This document shows positions 1 through 13,300 of a DNA stretch of 64,000 nt, one piece after another. The position numbers and the translations under genes are program-made. A model generated the notes under the pieces. It did no database searches and was not told the DNA's origin. It worked only from the letters and a program-made list of their open reading frames with translations. Each line of letters starts with the position of its first letter. Position 1 is the stretch's first letter. This DNA is from Onchocerca lupi (taxonomy: Eukaryota > Nematoda > Chromadorea > Rhabditida > Onchocercidae), in NCBI GenBank assembly GCA_028564675.1, contig JAOVVO010000326.1, positions 1 to 64,000 on the forward strand, in the 5' to 3' direction.

Positions 1-142
1 TTTTTTTTTTTTCTTTCTTTTTTTTTTTTTTTTTTTTTTTTTTAAGTGAAATTTGCTTCTTCCAATTGAACCAGATCGTAAATTATTTATTGATTAAATT
101 GGACACTCATTTGGGTTGATTTTTGCAATTCAATTTTTTCAG

Positions 143-745
143 CTGTGCAATTTTTCAATTATTATCTTTTTTGGGATGAGAGAAACTATGGCTCAATTAC
201 AAGGAAACGGTATGTAAGAAATAAAATAGATTTTTGAATTTTCAAAATGACTCAAATTTCAGAGTGGAACATGCGAAACGGAAAGATTTTTGCTACTTCA
301 CTCGTTTAGATAAAAATGAAAACGAATGGACAGTTGAGGACTTCCTGCGGCTTTTGGCTCAACGCCGAGCATCTATAATGGTTTGGCTTTCTTTCTTTTT
401 TTTGCAAATCCAACACCTTACTTCAAAAATTTCTTTTTTGAAACTGTGGAATGTTCTAATCGATCCATTCTGATGGCGATGTTATAATGAATGTCTCTAA
501 TCCTTTAAAGAAGCTTTGCATTAATTGTTTTATTTCTATGTTCAATTATCGTAGATTGAAATTGAAATTGACAAGTAACATGTCAGCAATTGATTCAAGT
601 TTTCATTTATGGTTGCTATTTTAAGTCATTAGTTGCACTGAAAACGATCAATGGTGGGAGAAATGCAATGGAAAGCGTCAAAAAGAGAATAGATGTTCTC
701 GCTGAAAATAAGAGACAAAAAAAGACAGCGAAGAGGAAAAAATAA
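143..745 (+). CDS. 3' end of an unrecognised gene (three last exons)
   Basis: Three exons fit together in one frame: 143-209, 263-380 and 626-745. They have TTTTTTCAG, TTTCAG and TTTTAAG acceptors and GTATGT and GTTTGG donors. The joined tail has 101 whole codons plus a partial one before a TAA at 743-745. It contains WDERNYGSITRKRVEHAKRK, then an acidic/amphipathic stretch (NENEWTVEDFLRLLAQRR), and ends in a very basic tail (QKKTAKRKK). The gene enters from before position 1, so the N-terminus is missing. I do not recognise the family. The lysine/arginine-rich end would suit a nucleolar, RNA-binding or cytosolic membrane-protein tail, but that is inference. Phase closes at both junctions, which is the main support. 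Confidence 0.5.
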
Positions 746-1636
746 ATGTTTGGCAATTCTAATTTTTCCTTTCTCACATCAAAATTTATTGATAAATTAC
801 TGTTAATTTGACTTGTATTATTTCTGTTACAAAATTTTTACTCTGTTTGTACTGAAATTGTTTAACCATATTCCCTATTTTGAGATAAAGTTATGAAATT
901 CGACATATTCTGTCAAGATGGAGCTAAAAGAAGCCTGAACAATGAAATTGACTATGTAAACGGCATTTATAAGGCAATTCTTTGTGACATTTTATTAATT
1001 TCCGTAATATTTTGTTACCACTATACTTTAAAGCTTCAAATTAAATTTTCTGTTCTCTAGCGGAATAGTAAACGATTATAGTTGCCAAAGAACATTTGAG
1101 GGGAAAGTTTTCAATTATTTGATGTTGTCTCAACTTTTTTCTAATGTTTTTTGAAATGCTTCTTATTCCTAAATGAGAAACCAACGTGTTTACTTATCGG
1201 CTGAATACTTAATATCATTTGATCTTATTGTATTATCTTGCATTTGTGTCTTTCCAAGTGAAAATGCGTGCATTTCATTAAAATTTTGCGAAAGTTACAT
1301 ATTTTCCAACTGTGCGAGAAATTCCATAGATAAGATTGATTGATTTTTTTTTTATGAAACGACTAAAAATTGATTAATTATTGTTGAATTCAGACATTTT
1401 ACCCGGAAGAATTTACATTGATTTGATTGAATAGCATTTTTATCAAACAAATATGTCTCTGTGTGTGGCTATCGTTGCGAAAGATAGGAGAAATGTTTCT
1501 ACCATTTTGACATGTAAATAATTACGACACATTAAAATATAGAAACTTTGCTATTTTTGAATGTATTACAATAAACGAGCTCCAAAAAAACAAATCCGAG
1601 ACTACGGGATTTCTCATCTTCATTTCAATTTTTAAA

Positions 1637-1692
1637 TCTATATAAAGAAGAATGTAAATGTTCGTTTGTTTCAAATCTTAAATCTCCGAAAG
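1637..1692 (+). repeat. One-ended copy of the small terminal-inverted-repeat element
   Basis: The sequence from TCTATATAAA through AATGTAAATGTTCGTTTGTT and on to about 1690 matches, with a few substitutions, the left end of the 169-bp element at 41321-41489. No matching right-hand terminus is visible downstream, so this is a truncated or strongly diverged copy. Confidence 0.55.
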
Positions 1693-2469
1693 TTTTCATC
1701 GATTGCTTTGGAATTTTGGCATAATGTTGCTTTTGATAAAATATCTAATGAAATGATTAGTGTTTTTATTGTGTGTCGGATGAATACTTTTTCCTCGAGT
1801 TTTGTATGAATTCGATTTCATTGATCATGATTAGCAGTTATGCCATCAATGAAAAATACTTTCGTGTTTTTTTTTTTTTTTTTTTTTTTTTTGAAACATC
1901 GAATAAACGATTCCTCAGATATTATGGTACTCTAGAAAAAAAAAAGGAAAGTCACATTTCTTCTATAAAATTTCAATAGCGAAAGAATTCATGGAGTGAT
2001 CGCATTCAGTTGTTATACTTAACTGAATTTAAATTACGCTCTCACATGTACGTACTAGATATCAGACTATGTTTTTACGCTTACGTAACTGAATGTCAAA
2101 TCATATTGTCTCATCCATTGAAAAATAAGATGTCATTATATACGAAGTGTATGATAATAATTTATGGCGTAAAGATTGACGTATACGTAATCGTAAATAT
2201 AGTTAAGCGTGAATACGCCACGTGTAATTCACACGGTTGAAATGAAGTTTAACTTGGAGAGACACAATGTATAGTAGTGAAGTGCAGCAATGCAACGGAA
2301 TGCAGTGCAATGTCATGTAGAGACGTGTAGTTGCAGTGTGCGAGAATGCAGCCGAATGAGACTCGAAGAAGCGCACATATTCCTCTGCAGCGGCTGCAAA
2401 CGAATCGATCCTACCGGCATCGCACACACGTGCATGTGCATGCCGGTCTATGCGTCCATGTCATTTAAC

Positions 2470-2715
2470 GTCTTTCTACGTAACTATTAGAATCCATACG
2501 TGTTCCCCAAATCATAACTGTAGATATATGTTCACGTACGTGTATGTAAATAACAATAAAAGTATGTGTACGTTTATTTATATACAGTTAATGCTTCTTT
2601 ACGTATTTATCAGCATGTATACGTGTTCCGCAAATCACAGTTATGGATATATATTCACGTACTTGTGTATATATAACATAAGTTTGTGTATATACATATA
2701 TATATGTTGATGTTT
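2470..2715. repeat. Two-copy imperfect tandem repeat, period about 123 bp
   Basis: Unit 1 starts near 2470 and unit 2 near 2593. The anchors ACGTGTTCCCCAAATCA (2498) and ACGTGTTCCGCAAATCA (2621) are 123 bp apart. Matching blocks continue through GATATATGTTCACGTAC / GATATATATTCACGTAC and GTATGTGTACG / GTTTGTGTATA. The block is rich in ACGT and TACGT words, unusual for this AT-rich sequence. Confidence 0.75.
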
Positions 2716-2930
2716 GAATGTATCAGGATAGTACGGGAAAGCATCAATTTTCTTTCATACTTGAAAACATTATTTAGTTGATGAGAATAGTCATGCATGC
2801 ATTTACATGCATTCATGTGCATTTGCATTCCATATTACGAATTTATATCATTTGATATTCATATTTGTCTATTTTTCCGCGTGAATACACGTGAATTTAC
2901 ATATACGTATACGTCTTTCTACGCATGCCT

Positions 2931-3010
2931 AACTACACTTTCTTTAATTACGAGCTTCTCTGTACTTCCTTTAATTAGGAGCCTATCTTAGATTTCCTTT
3001 AATTAGGAGA
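2931..3010. repeat. Three-copy short tandem repeat, about 30 bp
   Basis: Three successive copies of a unit with the core CTTTAATTA(G/C)GAG occur in a row, each preceded by a T/C-rich lead (ACTTTC, ACTTCC, ATTTCC). Confidence 0.7.
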
Positions 3011-3932
3011 ATGAACAAATTTCTGGCCTTTATTTAATGCATCCTATTCATCCATATCTTCATTATAATCAACATTATTGATAACTTTTTTTGTTAAATT
3101 ATTGGCATTCTTTGGCAAATCTAATATTTGAACATTTTTTCTTTTGTTATCATCGCTAATTACAATTATAATAGTTTAAAAATGAAGATAATAGCAATTA
3201 GTTTTCATTAACAAGTCAAAGTTAATAGTAACTATTTTTCATTAACAATAGTAGTAAATACAGAAAAATTAATTTGTACAAAACAATAGTTTGTAGAAAT
3301 AGTTCTGAAAGTGGAATAAGAATTAGGATATTTTAACTATTCATTCAATTCCCTCAATCAGTAATTAATTTTTCGACTGTTAATCTTTTCTTGCCGAATT
3401 ATTAATTTATTCTTAAAAATTCATTTTTCATATTTTTACAGGATAAGGCTTTATGTGCATTTTTTTCCTTTCGATTTGGTAGAATTTAAATAAAAGACAA
3501 AGATCATTGTAGTGAACTACCCGTTATTTATCATCACGATAGCTGCACCTTTCAGACTCATGTAGTAGTATTGTTGTCATCATTTATTATTCCTTATTTC
3601 CATAATTTGTTATCTTTAACAGATTGCTGAAAATGATATAATACTTCCAATCTCAGCCCATATTTTTTCTCTTTTGAATGAAAATTATCAAATTTTCATT
3701 GCGAATTATTTTAGTGTAAATATAAAATATGATCAGATTAACAAAGCTTATCATTCGATAATTATTCTTTTCATAATTTTGATAAAACATCGAATAAATG
3801 TTACCATTTTTATTTCATATCTTAGTATTTTGCTATATTCACCAAAAAAATATCGATATTCGTATAAATAAAAATCATATATGTTATTTTGCGCTTCCAA
3901 ATATTTTTTTCTTTTTTTTTTTTTGTTTTCAG

Positions 3933-6900
3933 TACAAACTGGCAGCATCAACAACAACAGTCCATGTTGATAGCAACAAGACAGAATTATTAATATCACG
4001 TCAGCTCGATCCGATTACATCTGCTGCTATGGAACAGGTAAATATATTTTACTTTTTGCTATAGATACAAATAAAATATTAGCTACCATGGAACAAGAGA
4101 TATTTTATGTTGCAAATATAAAAAATATATATTCGAAAAATGGTTACTGCCACATATTATTAATACATTTATTATGATATTAAAGTACTATTCAGTTACT
4201 GATTAGGCAGACAATTAAGATACTCCGTATTTGCTTATTAAATAACTGCGATATTATTTACTTATTTGGTAGACAATCAAATTATCGAATTGAAATATTG
4301 CATTATCCATTTAATATCAAATTGAGTTATTTATATTGAAGTTGATATCTAATAGTTTGATTCGAAAAATAATATATTTATGATGATATCTCTTGTCGAT
4401 TTTAAGATTCGGTAAAAAGCAAACGATCAATCAATAACGTGATGTTATTTTATAGCATATTAGGAATGATTTTAAAAATTTCTCATTATTCCTAATCTTC
4501 CTTTCCCTTTTTTTTCTTTTTTTTTTTTTTTTAAATTTTCTTCCAATTATCTCTCTTTTTAAATTTTTTAGAAATTTTGATTTTTCAATTTTTTGCTTAA
4601 TTTTGTTCATATTTAGATTAAATTTTTGACTGATTAATCTAAATTTTAACATATATAACTTTAGAATTTCAGATATCATATTTGGGTTGTGCAAAAATTG
4701 AAAATCCAAGCAGTGAGGCTGAAATTCTGAAAATAATGCAGCTGCTAAATAAGGAACGTTCGGAGAAGCCAATTGATGTGATATTATTTATTCCCGATTC
4801 TTCCTGTGGCATAGTTCGGTTTGTATTTATTTATTATGATATTTTAAAACATCCAAAACAGTATTTTCTCAGTTTTGACAAAGGAACTGCCATTTTTCAT
4901 ATTAAGATTTTTTCATTGAACGCGTTAATAGTACTGTTTTTATTTTAAACTATTCAAAATTTTATTTCTATGATCATTTCTTTTTTTTTTTTTCGTTTTG
5001 TTCCTCGTTTTTGCGTTTGATTTCAGCAATTTTACTCGTTATTTCTTCAAACTATATTTAACTAAACAAATTTTATAATCGCTTTTTTTTATTCTGTTAG
5101 TCCGAATTTTCATCAATAATAAAAAATATGATCTGGAATTCAATCTGGCTAAGCCACTGCAATGCGGAAATGCTAACGGCTTTGCATTGTTGCTTGACGA
5201 CTGGAATAGATCAGATAACTCAATTTGTCGGATTTCAACCTTTATGAAAATGAGACACGGAGACAGAATAGTCTGGGAAATAGTATCCTATAAGTTCTTT
5301 TTAATTAAAAAACCAAGCCTGGAAGTGCACTTTATCAGAATAAGTGCTTCGCCATTATATTTGGAAATTGCTCAAACATGGATTGTGTGTTGAATTTTGC
5401 TGGGAATGCATGTTATGCTTTTTTGCGTTAGATTCCAACTTTACTGCTTCATCAACTAACAGATATGCATGCATGCATCAACAGAGTTTGTTTGTAGAAT
5501 GTGTGATGGTACAACCAAATCGGAAATGGTCAGTTTTCCAGTTCATCGAATCAGATTTTGTGCTCGTGGCCAGTTGGATTCGGCGGAGCGTGAATGCTTC
5601 GCACTTTCTTTCACGCAGAAGAATGCAACAACTACCGATGGTGCCTTGCATCAATGCCATGTTTTCCGTTGTCAGGTTCCAGAAGCAGTAAGTACTATCA
5701 GATTGTATTTCTTGCTTCTTTTTGTTTTTTTCTGGCAAAGATTATCAGAAGACTGTTTGCTCAGCAGTTATTTTCGTATTTGTTTTCGTTGATAGTTACA
5801 CCTACATCTTGGTAGTTACATTTACATTAAAAAAAGTAAGAGCATCAAAAGTATTCGATTACTCAGTAATATTAAATCTCTGGTGATGAATCAATTGCAT
5901 TAAATCTAATCGTATATGATTTTCATGGAAATAATAGAAGCTACGCTTTTTGTTTGCATTTTTAATGTAATATTAGCAACAGAAATATGATTAATGGTGT
6001 AAGTATTTCGCTGTTTTAGGCAGGAAAAGCACTTCTTAATTTTGCTAATGCTTTTCGGAACAACGGCACAATAAAAAAAGTGCCTTCACCAAGATTGTGT
6101 CGCACACCTCAACCGAGCAGTGCTGATGAAGAAACATCAAGTTTGGAAGGAGCCTTTAGTCCTGGTGGAGAAGAAGATTTCCAGTTTGATGCATTTCTTG
6201 AAATGAGGGTGAGATATAAAAATGATATAAAGTAAGAGTGAGATATAAAATGAAATGAGACTTTTTACTGATTGCTTACGTTGCGTCAATGAAAGTTGTC
6301 CATATTTGTCTTCTGGTGGGCTTAAAACAATCTGAGCTAAAATTGTAAAGTCCTGCTATTTACAATTCTTCGGCAAGATTCTCCCTTGAAATCTCTATAA
6401 TCTCTTCTTTTTACGTACATTTTACATGCTTGATAGTGTTACAGATTTTTAACTATTACCGAAATTTCTAGTTCTAATTTCAGTGAATTTCATATGTTAT
6501 ATTAGCACTTTTTTTTTAAATATTTAAGGATCTCAGATATCATTTTTACAATTTTATCTGGTTGTAGATTACAGGAAGAAGATGCGAAGAAAGGCTTTAC
6601 GGTATGTCCACAGGAAAAAAATTGTTTTAAACTGAGAAGAGACCGCGAGAAGCGAGTAGTCGTTGTTTTGCAACAAACTCACGGAGAAAGAGTTTTAACT
6701 GTTAAAAAGTTAGTTTATTTTAGTCTTTATCTCAGCTTTTGCTGAATTAAATCTAGAACTCATATGTGTAGCTTCTCTGATTTTATGTTGATATCATGAA
6801 TCATCTTTCCAGTAATTGATATGTCCAGTCACTGTATATATCCTTTTAAATCTAAAATGAAATTTCAGAAGAATTTGAGAACTATTATTTTGGTCGGCTA

Positions 6901-9900
6901 GAAGAATATGCATGTCATAAATGGACATTTGAGTAAATTAATGATTTGAGCTGAATGATATGTGACTTGATAACTTGATAACGTGTCATTCTTTCTTTGT
7001 ACATATTTTACTTTTATTATAAGTAAAATCAAAGCATTAAGTATATAAACTTTCCAGGTGTTTTGGTCTATTACTTGGTGCTGGTCGAAATTTACGTCAC
7101 AATGATATGCATCTTCTTGACATGGTGAGTAAATTATGCTTTAGTACTCAATTTATTCAGTGCAATTTTTTATTGTTGCCCATCGTATTTTAAATTATTT
7201 GTAGCAATCTATGGGACGAGGAAACGATGCGAAGACATACATCATTGAAGCTATTTGGGATCCACATTTACAAAATCTGGAAGTTCTCAACACAGAAACT
7301 CCGAGAGGTCTAGTACTTATTACTTCTTAATTTCACTTTTCAAAAAAATGTCTAGATGTAATATGTTATTTATTATAATTGAAATATGAATCGTACGAAG
7401 TCTTAAAGCGGTCTTGATTTGGTATTGCGTTAGAAGGATGATAGCAGAAGTTTAACTCGAGCTTAATTTCGTTTTTCTCTTTTTTTTTCAGAAACGAGAG
7501 TTTTCATGACAATAGCAGCTGATGTAATATTGACAGGTATTGATGAACCCGTGCGTTTCAATATGGAATGTAAAGCAAGAATTTTTCATGAGCATGAACG
7601 ATTTTGGTATGTTTCCAGAAGGCCGGTAGTGGAGAAGTATTTTCTTACCACAAAGGTTTGTTTTTACACTACTATTGATAAAAAGTTTAATCATAACGGC
7701 ACTTTAGATATTTATTAGCATCAGTGGATGATGCAATCGAGTTACTTACCATTGAATGATTTGTTATTTGAAATAATAAGCTTTATTTAATATTTTAATC
7801 ACAACATAACACACTGAGAGTAACAAATAAATTTGTTAACTGTTTCGACAGGTAAAATAAGTAATGGGCAAGTTTCAGTAAAACAATAAAGCATGAAGTC
7901 TATTTCCAAAGGAAGTAAGGCAATTTCCGGAAATTATGCTGTCAGATAATCTCTCAACAAGCAGTCATGAAAATATTGTTGGTTGTCACTGACAATAATT
8001 CAAAGAATAAAGCCTTTCATGGAGGGTTTATGATGTCGAATAAGCTTACAGTAGTTGATCAGAATATCACTCGAAAGTTGGGATAGAGTGTTTTCTTTGG
8101 TTATTGATAGCAGAGATATTCATTGGGAGATTGCTTAAAGAAGGATGGATGATAGAATTGACTTGAACAAAACTGCCTATCGCGTTACCGAAATTAGTTC
8201 TCAACGAAAAATTCTTTCCCTGAAATCGATAGCATTCTTATGGTGAGCGTTTATTTATCATATTACCATCATTGTACATAAGCTAAATTATTAAGACGAC
8301 CGGGAACATTTACATTTGAAATTATTTCTCAATAATTTGTTATTGAAGATAAAGCCTAGTAATCGCAAAAAAAGATGAGAATTTTTAGATATCATAACAT
8401 TCATTTGTATTCATCTTAAGTAATGAATCATGTGAGAAATATTGCAATAATGCAATGCTTCGCTTATTTGAATATATGTATACTAAAATTATTTCGCTTT
8501 TTTCGACATAAGCAGACAGAATGTTTCCACTGGATACGTGGGAATCACGTGAGCTTGCATATGTGATATAGGAGCGAAATTGTTTTTTTTTTCTCCCTTT
8601 TATTTTTTCATTCACTATATTCGTTTAAGTAATAGTGTAAAATTTCTAGTTATTTTTTTGGTCGCATTGTATTTTCCGTAACGTGAAGATTGATTAGAAA
8701 ATGCTGAAATGCAAAATTATCCAATAGCTTTTTATAGACTTTTATTTAAAAATAAAATGATGTATAAGTTGTTTAATGTTATGTTAGTTAGTATAATACA
8801 TGTATCTCAAGCACTGTTTAATTCTCAAATTAGCAAAAGAAAGAAAAATCTAAGTTTTGGTTCATATCTTCAGCAATAGCCAGAAGAATACATAATCACA
8901 GTTATAAATAAAGGATTAATATGAAGGATATATAAATTTAAAATGACGATCTGTTGAAAATAAATTTATTGATTGTTACTAATACATTGTAATAAAATAA
9001 CGTGGCATTAAATAATGTTGAAGTTTTAAGTTTATTTCATAACAAATTAATAAATAATAATGAATGATAAAACCTTCCTTTTGTCATTATCTTATTTATT
9101 GCTATAAAAATATCATGATTAATTGATTTTTAATATAAGAAGTAGCAATAAAATTAGATAAAATGACAAAAATCAATTTAAAGATTTAAACTTTTTTTTC
9201 TTCTTTTTTTTTTGTTAAACAATTTATGAAATATATTTGTGCTTTTAATATAAATAAATATGTGGTAAAACAGCTGTTCCATTCTGCGGTTTATTTTCTT
9301 AGTCATCTTGCTTCTCTTCTTTTTTCCTATTTCTTGTTAGTCATTTTGCTTCTTTTCTTTTTTCCCATTTCTTGTTCTCTCTTTTTCAGTAATCTCTTTT
9401 ATCTTGAGAGCAATCATCAAACTAGCATAATGCGATAAGAATTGGACAAAAAGCCTCATTTATGATGTTTAAGAATAACAATATAGAATATTCATATATA
9501 AATATGCATAAATATTTGTTTCCTTCTGTTTGCTTAGTGTATAAGATTATTTTTCTTCTCTCTTCTCTGTGATACGCTAATTACTTTTATCGACAATGTT
9601 TTTAGTTTCACTGTTGAAATTCGAGCATATAACTTACGAAATCTGTCTTATTTTACGTCTAATTGCAAAGTTTTCTTTTCGGTTTTTTAAAGTTTAATGG
9701 AATGTAAAATTAATAGTTTTGAATTATTTTAATAAGTTTGATAACGAAAATTTTAATCTATTTTTTTGGTTATTAAGATATATCTTTGCTTTTCGAAGAG
9801 AAATAATGAAAAATGAAATAGAAAGAAAGCATGGTGAGGAAGGAATAGAAAAGAAAAAGGACTTGTTTAGATAAGACAGTATTTTAATTTCAAAGAAAAA

Positions 9901-10277
9901 AAAAATGTTTCTGTGATTTGCATAAGATAAATTGATGAAATATATCGTTATTTTAATTCAAAAAAAAAAAAATTTCCATCATTTGTATAAGATAAATTGG
10001 TTAATGTATCATCAATTTCACCTAAAAAAAATAATGTTAAATCGCTGATGAATTATTTTAAAAATATATTAGAATTGCAAAATAAATAGTAATGCACATG
10101 ATTACCAAAAAAAATTTCATGTGATCCCAACGTTTACTAGGTTATCATACCATGTCGCATTTTCCATTGCAATTAATCCACGATTTATTTTTAAATTATG
10201 TATGAGTTCATATTAATTCTTTATCATTCAAATATTTTGAAAAAATTTTTAAAAGTCAACCAATAACTTTTTATTTT

Positions 10278-10313
<36 letters not shown>

Positions 10314-13300
10314 GGATGGATTTTAACATGATTTCTCATGATGAAAAAAAATTCTTCATTAGCTATTAATTTAATTCTTAAATTTTTGAATTTTTAAGTA
10401 GAATTGATCATTTTCATATAGTTAAAACAAATTGTTTTCATTTTTTAAATTATTTAAAAAACAATAATCAAGTAGAATCTAGTTTTATGATAAATAGTTG
10501 CAGATCTCGATACCATTTGCTTGGCTATCGAGACTTTTAAACTAAGTTCGCTAAAGTTTTGAGCGCTATGTAGAATTATTAAATGACTTGTTTACTATGG
10601 AATATAAAAGTGGGGCAATAATTCATTTATAACTTCCACGAGGAGATCATAGCTATAATAAAGTAATTGGTTCTCGATAGTTTGTATGTTGTTCCACTTT
10701 TTTTTTTTTTTTTTTTTTTTTCAGATGGAAGAAGTAATCGATTCCGTGAAGGAACCTGATCTCAAGGTTTGTTCCATCTAACTTTTACCACATTGCATCA
10801 TCGACTTTCATTTCATTGGTCAGTTTTCTATGTTTTTGTTCGTCTTATTTTTACTTTTTTTTTTTCAGTTATGTTTTCTTTACTTAATTTTACTTCCATT
10901 TATGTTTTTTTTGTTTAATTTTTTTTTCGATGGAAAGTTTGGATGGGGATAATTGTATTATATTGTAAAAATTTTTATGGAAAATTAGTTTTTCTTGTAC
11001 ATTTATTGTTTAGATTTTTATATACTTTTCGATATCACTATGCACTTTAATCTAAAAAAAAAGGTGCTTTTGGTAGGATTGCTTTATTTGAATTCCAATA
11101 CTTTTAGTCTTAATTCTTGTCATGATAATTGATTTTTGTTACGGTAAACAAAATATCTGAATAAGCTTATTTTCGGCAGTGACTTTTTCGACAAAACATA
11201 AAAACTAAATTTCAGGTAGTGAGGTTCGAATCAATCACTGAACGTGAGCGGTCGTTAAGCCGACTTTCGCTAGGTAGATCACCGACGAAAATGCCGACAC
11301 AACTAATACATCCAGCAGACGAAGACGAATCTGGTGAGTGCAAAGCATATATCTGTATTTAATTTTGCTATATTTTCATATACGCACATCGGGATATAAA
11401 GTTTACCATGAAACTTTAAGCTCATGATTTAAATTAAAAATATTTCCTTAAAGTTAAATTTCGGAAAGTATAAGGACTATTAATCTGTCTTTGTTGTTTG
11501 ATGGAACAAAATCAGTTTGTTTTATAGATAGTGATGAGCCGTTATTATCTGGTTCGGGTGTTGTTAATCAGGAATGTCCTGAAGATGTACTTAGTGCCTG
11601 GAGCAAAATTCTGGAAGAATGGAAAGCAAATCCGGAAGGGTGAGTTAAATTCCCATTTTTGAAATAGATTTTTACCACTTCGGGTACTATTATTCGGTTC
11701 AGTATTTAATTCTCATTTGATCTGCTGTTCTCAGAATGGAATGGTTAGTTCTCGAGTCGTAAATTAGGAAAATCGTAATTAGATTATTCACATATTTGCT
11801 TTGAAAATAAGAATCTGCTTTCCGATTAAGCTTTTTTGGTTAATAAAATTGATATTTAAAACTCTTTTTCAGTTTTAACTATTTTCTTAGGACAATACCC
11901 GAAGGTTTAGCTGATTTGATACGTAATGGAGTACCTGATGTTTTACGTGGTGAAGTTTGGCAGTATTTGGCAAAAGTCCAAATTGATCCTGATCTTACTC
12001 AAACATACCGTTTATTACTTGGAAAAGTAATTTTTTGAATAATATTTGGTATTTTTTTTTGTCATTTTTTAATTATTGCGTGAAAGAATTATGTAAATGT
12101 TATGCCATTTTTTTAAAACATAAAGAGATTAGGTAATGAAGAAGTAAGATGGGATATTTTATCGTAGAATCATGACAGTGTAAACCATCGATATCAATTG
12201 TTGAATTGAATAATTTCAAGAATACACCATAAATCTCTTTTAACACAGCATTGCCGATATTGCGGTTCTACCATCTGCTAAAAATGAATAAGGAATAGTC
12301 CAGGTGATCTGTTGAATAGCGATATGCTTAACTGTACAGGCAACATGCTATTTTTTCATTTCAGTCTGAATTGTAGGAATGTCCATCGGAGCAGGTAATA
12401 TTACGAGATATCCATCGTACATTCCCAGCACATGAATATTTTAAAGAAGCAGGTGGAGAAGGCCAGGAATCATTATATCGAATCAGTAAAGCTTATTCGT
12501 TATACGACGAAGAAGTCAGTTACTGCCAAGGATTATCCTTTCTGGCTGCTGCATTATTATTGCATGTAAATAATCATAATTTTTTTTTTTTTTTATTCAA
12601 TATACTTTCTTTAATCTAGTATAATTTTTTGCTTCCTTAATCCAAATTTTTAAACTGTTTCACTTTTTTAAATTTCTATATTAACAGATGCCTGAAGATC
12701 AAGCTTTCTGTACACTTGTGAAAATAATGTTCGATTATGGTTTGCGCGATCTGTTCAAACTTGGGTTGGACGTTTTACACTTACGATTTTATCAACTGCA
12801 AAGGTTAACTGAGGTAATTGCTGATATTTTGTTGCAGCTGAGAAATAGTGAATTTACATAAAATGATAGAAAAAAAATAAAATTTCCTGCATTTTGTAAA
12901 ATAAAATGTAGGAATTTTTCAGCAGGATCATCAAGTGACTGAAAAAGAATTCTTGTGTCAAAATTCATAAATTAGAAAATTAATGATATTTGAAAATTAG
13001 TGGTATTAATGATATGTCATTTTGCTTTTTTTTTTGAAATGCTTGATAATCCATATATTTTTGTATCTATGATACTGATTTCTCTAATTCTCTGTTTAGC
13101 ATACAAAATTTTTTCGACTGTTTTAATCGACAGTGTATCAAAAGCTATTGTTTACTTCGATCAAAACATTTTGAAATTTTCAAACCCTTACTATATTCTA
13201 ATTTTCAACTTCAAAAGATCAATCGTTTTTCAGGATTATGTGCCGGATCTCTTTGCTCATTTCTATAATCTCGGTGTAGAAACACATATGTATGCCTCAC

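Larger units (their letters stand above)
746..3932. other. Upstream region / probable first intron of tbc-11
   Basis: No convincing exon was found here. It holds poly-T tracts (for example 1868-1892), a one-ended copy of a small inverted-repeat element (from 1637), and an unusually CG-, ACGT- and CACGTG-rich stretch at about 2040-2480. It also holds a duplicated 123-bp block (2470-2715) and a triplicated roughly 30-bp block (2931-3010). The start codon and promoter of tbc-11 probably lie here but could not be assigned. Confidence 0.4.

Noticed and set aside
4431..4772. 113-codon minus-strand frame
   Set aside because: It is a Lys/Phe-rich shadow of a poly-T intron tract and the antisense of a tbc-11 exon.
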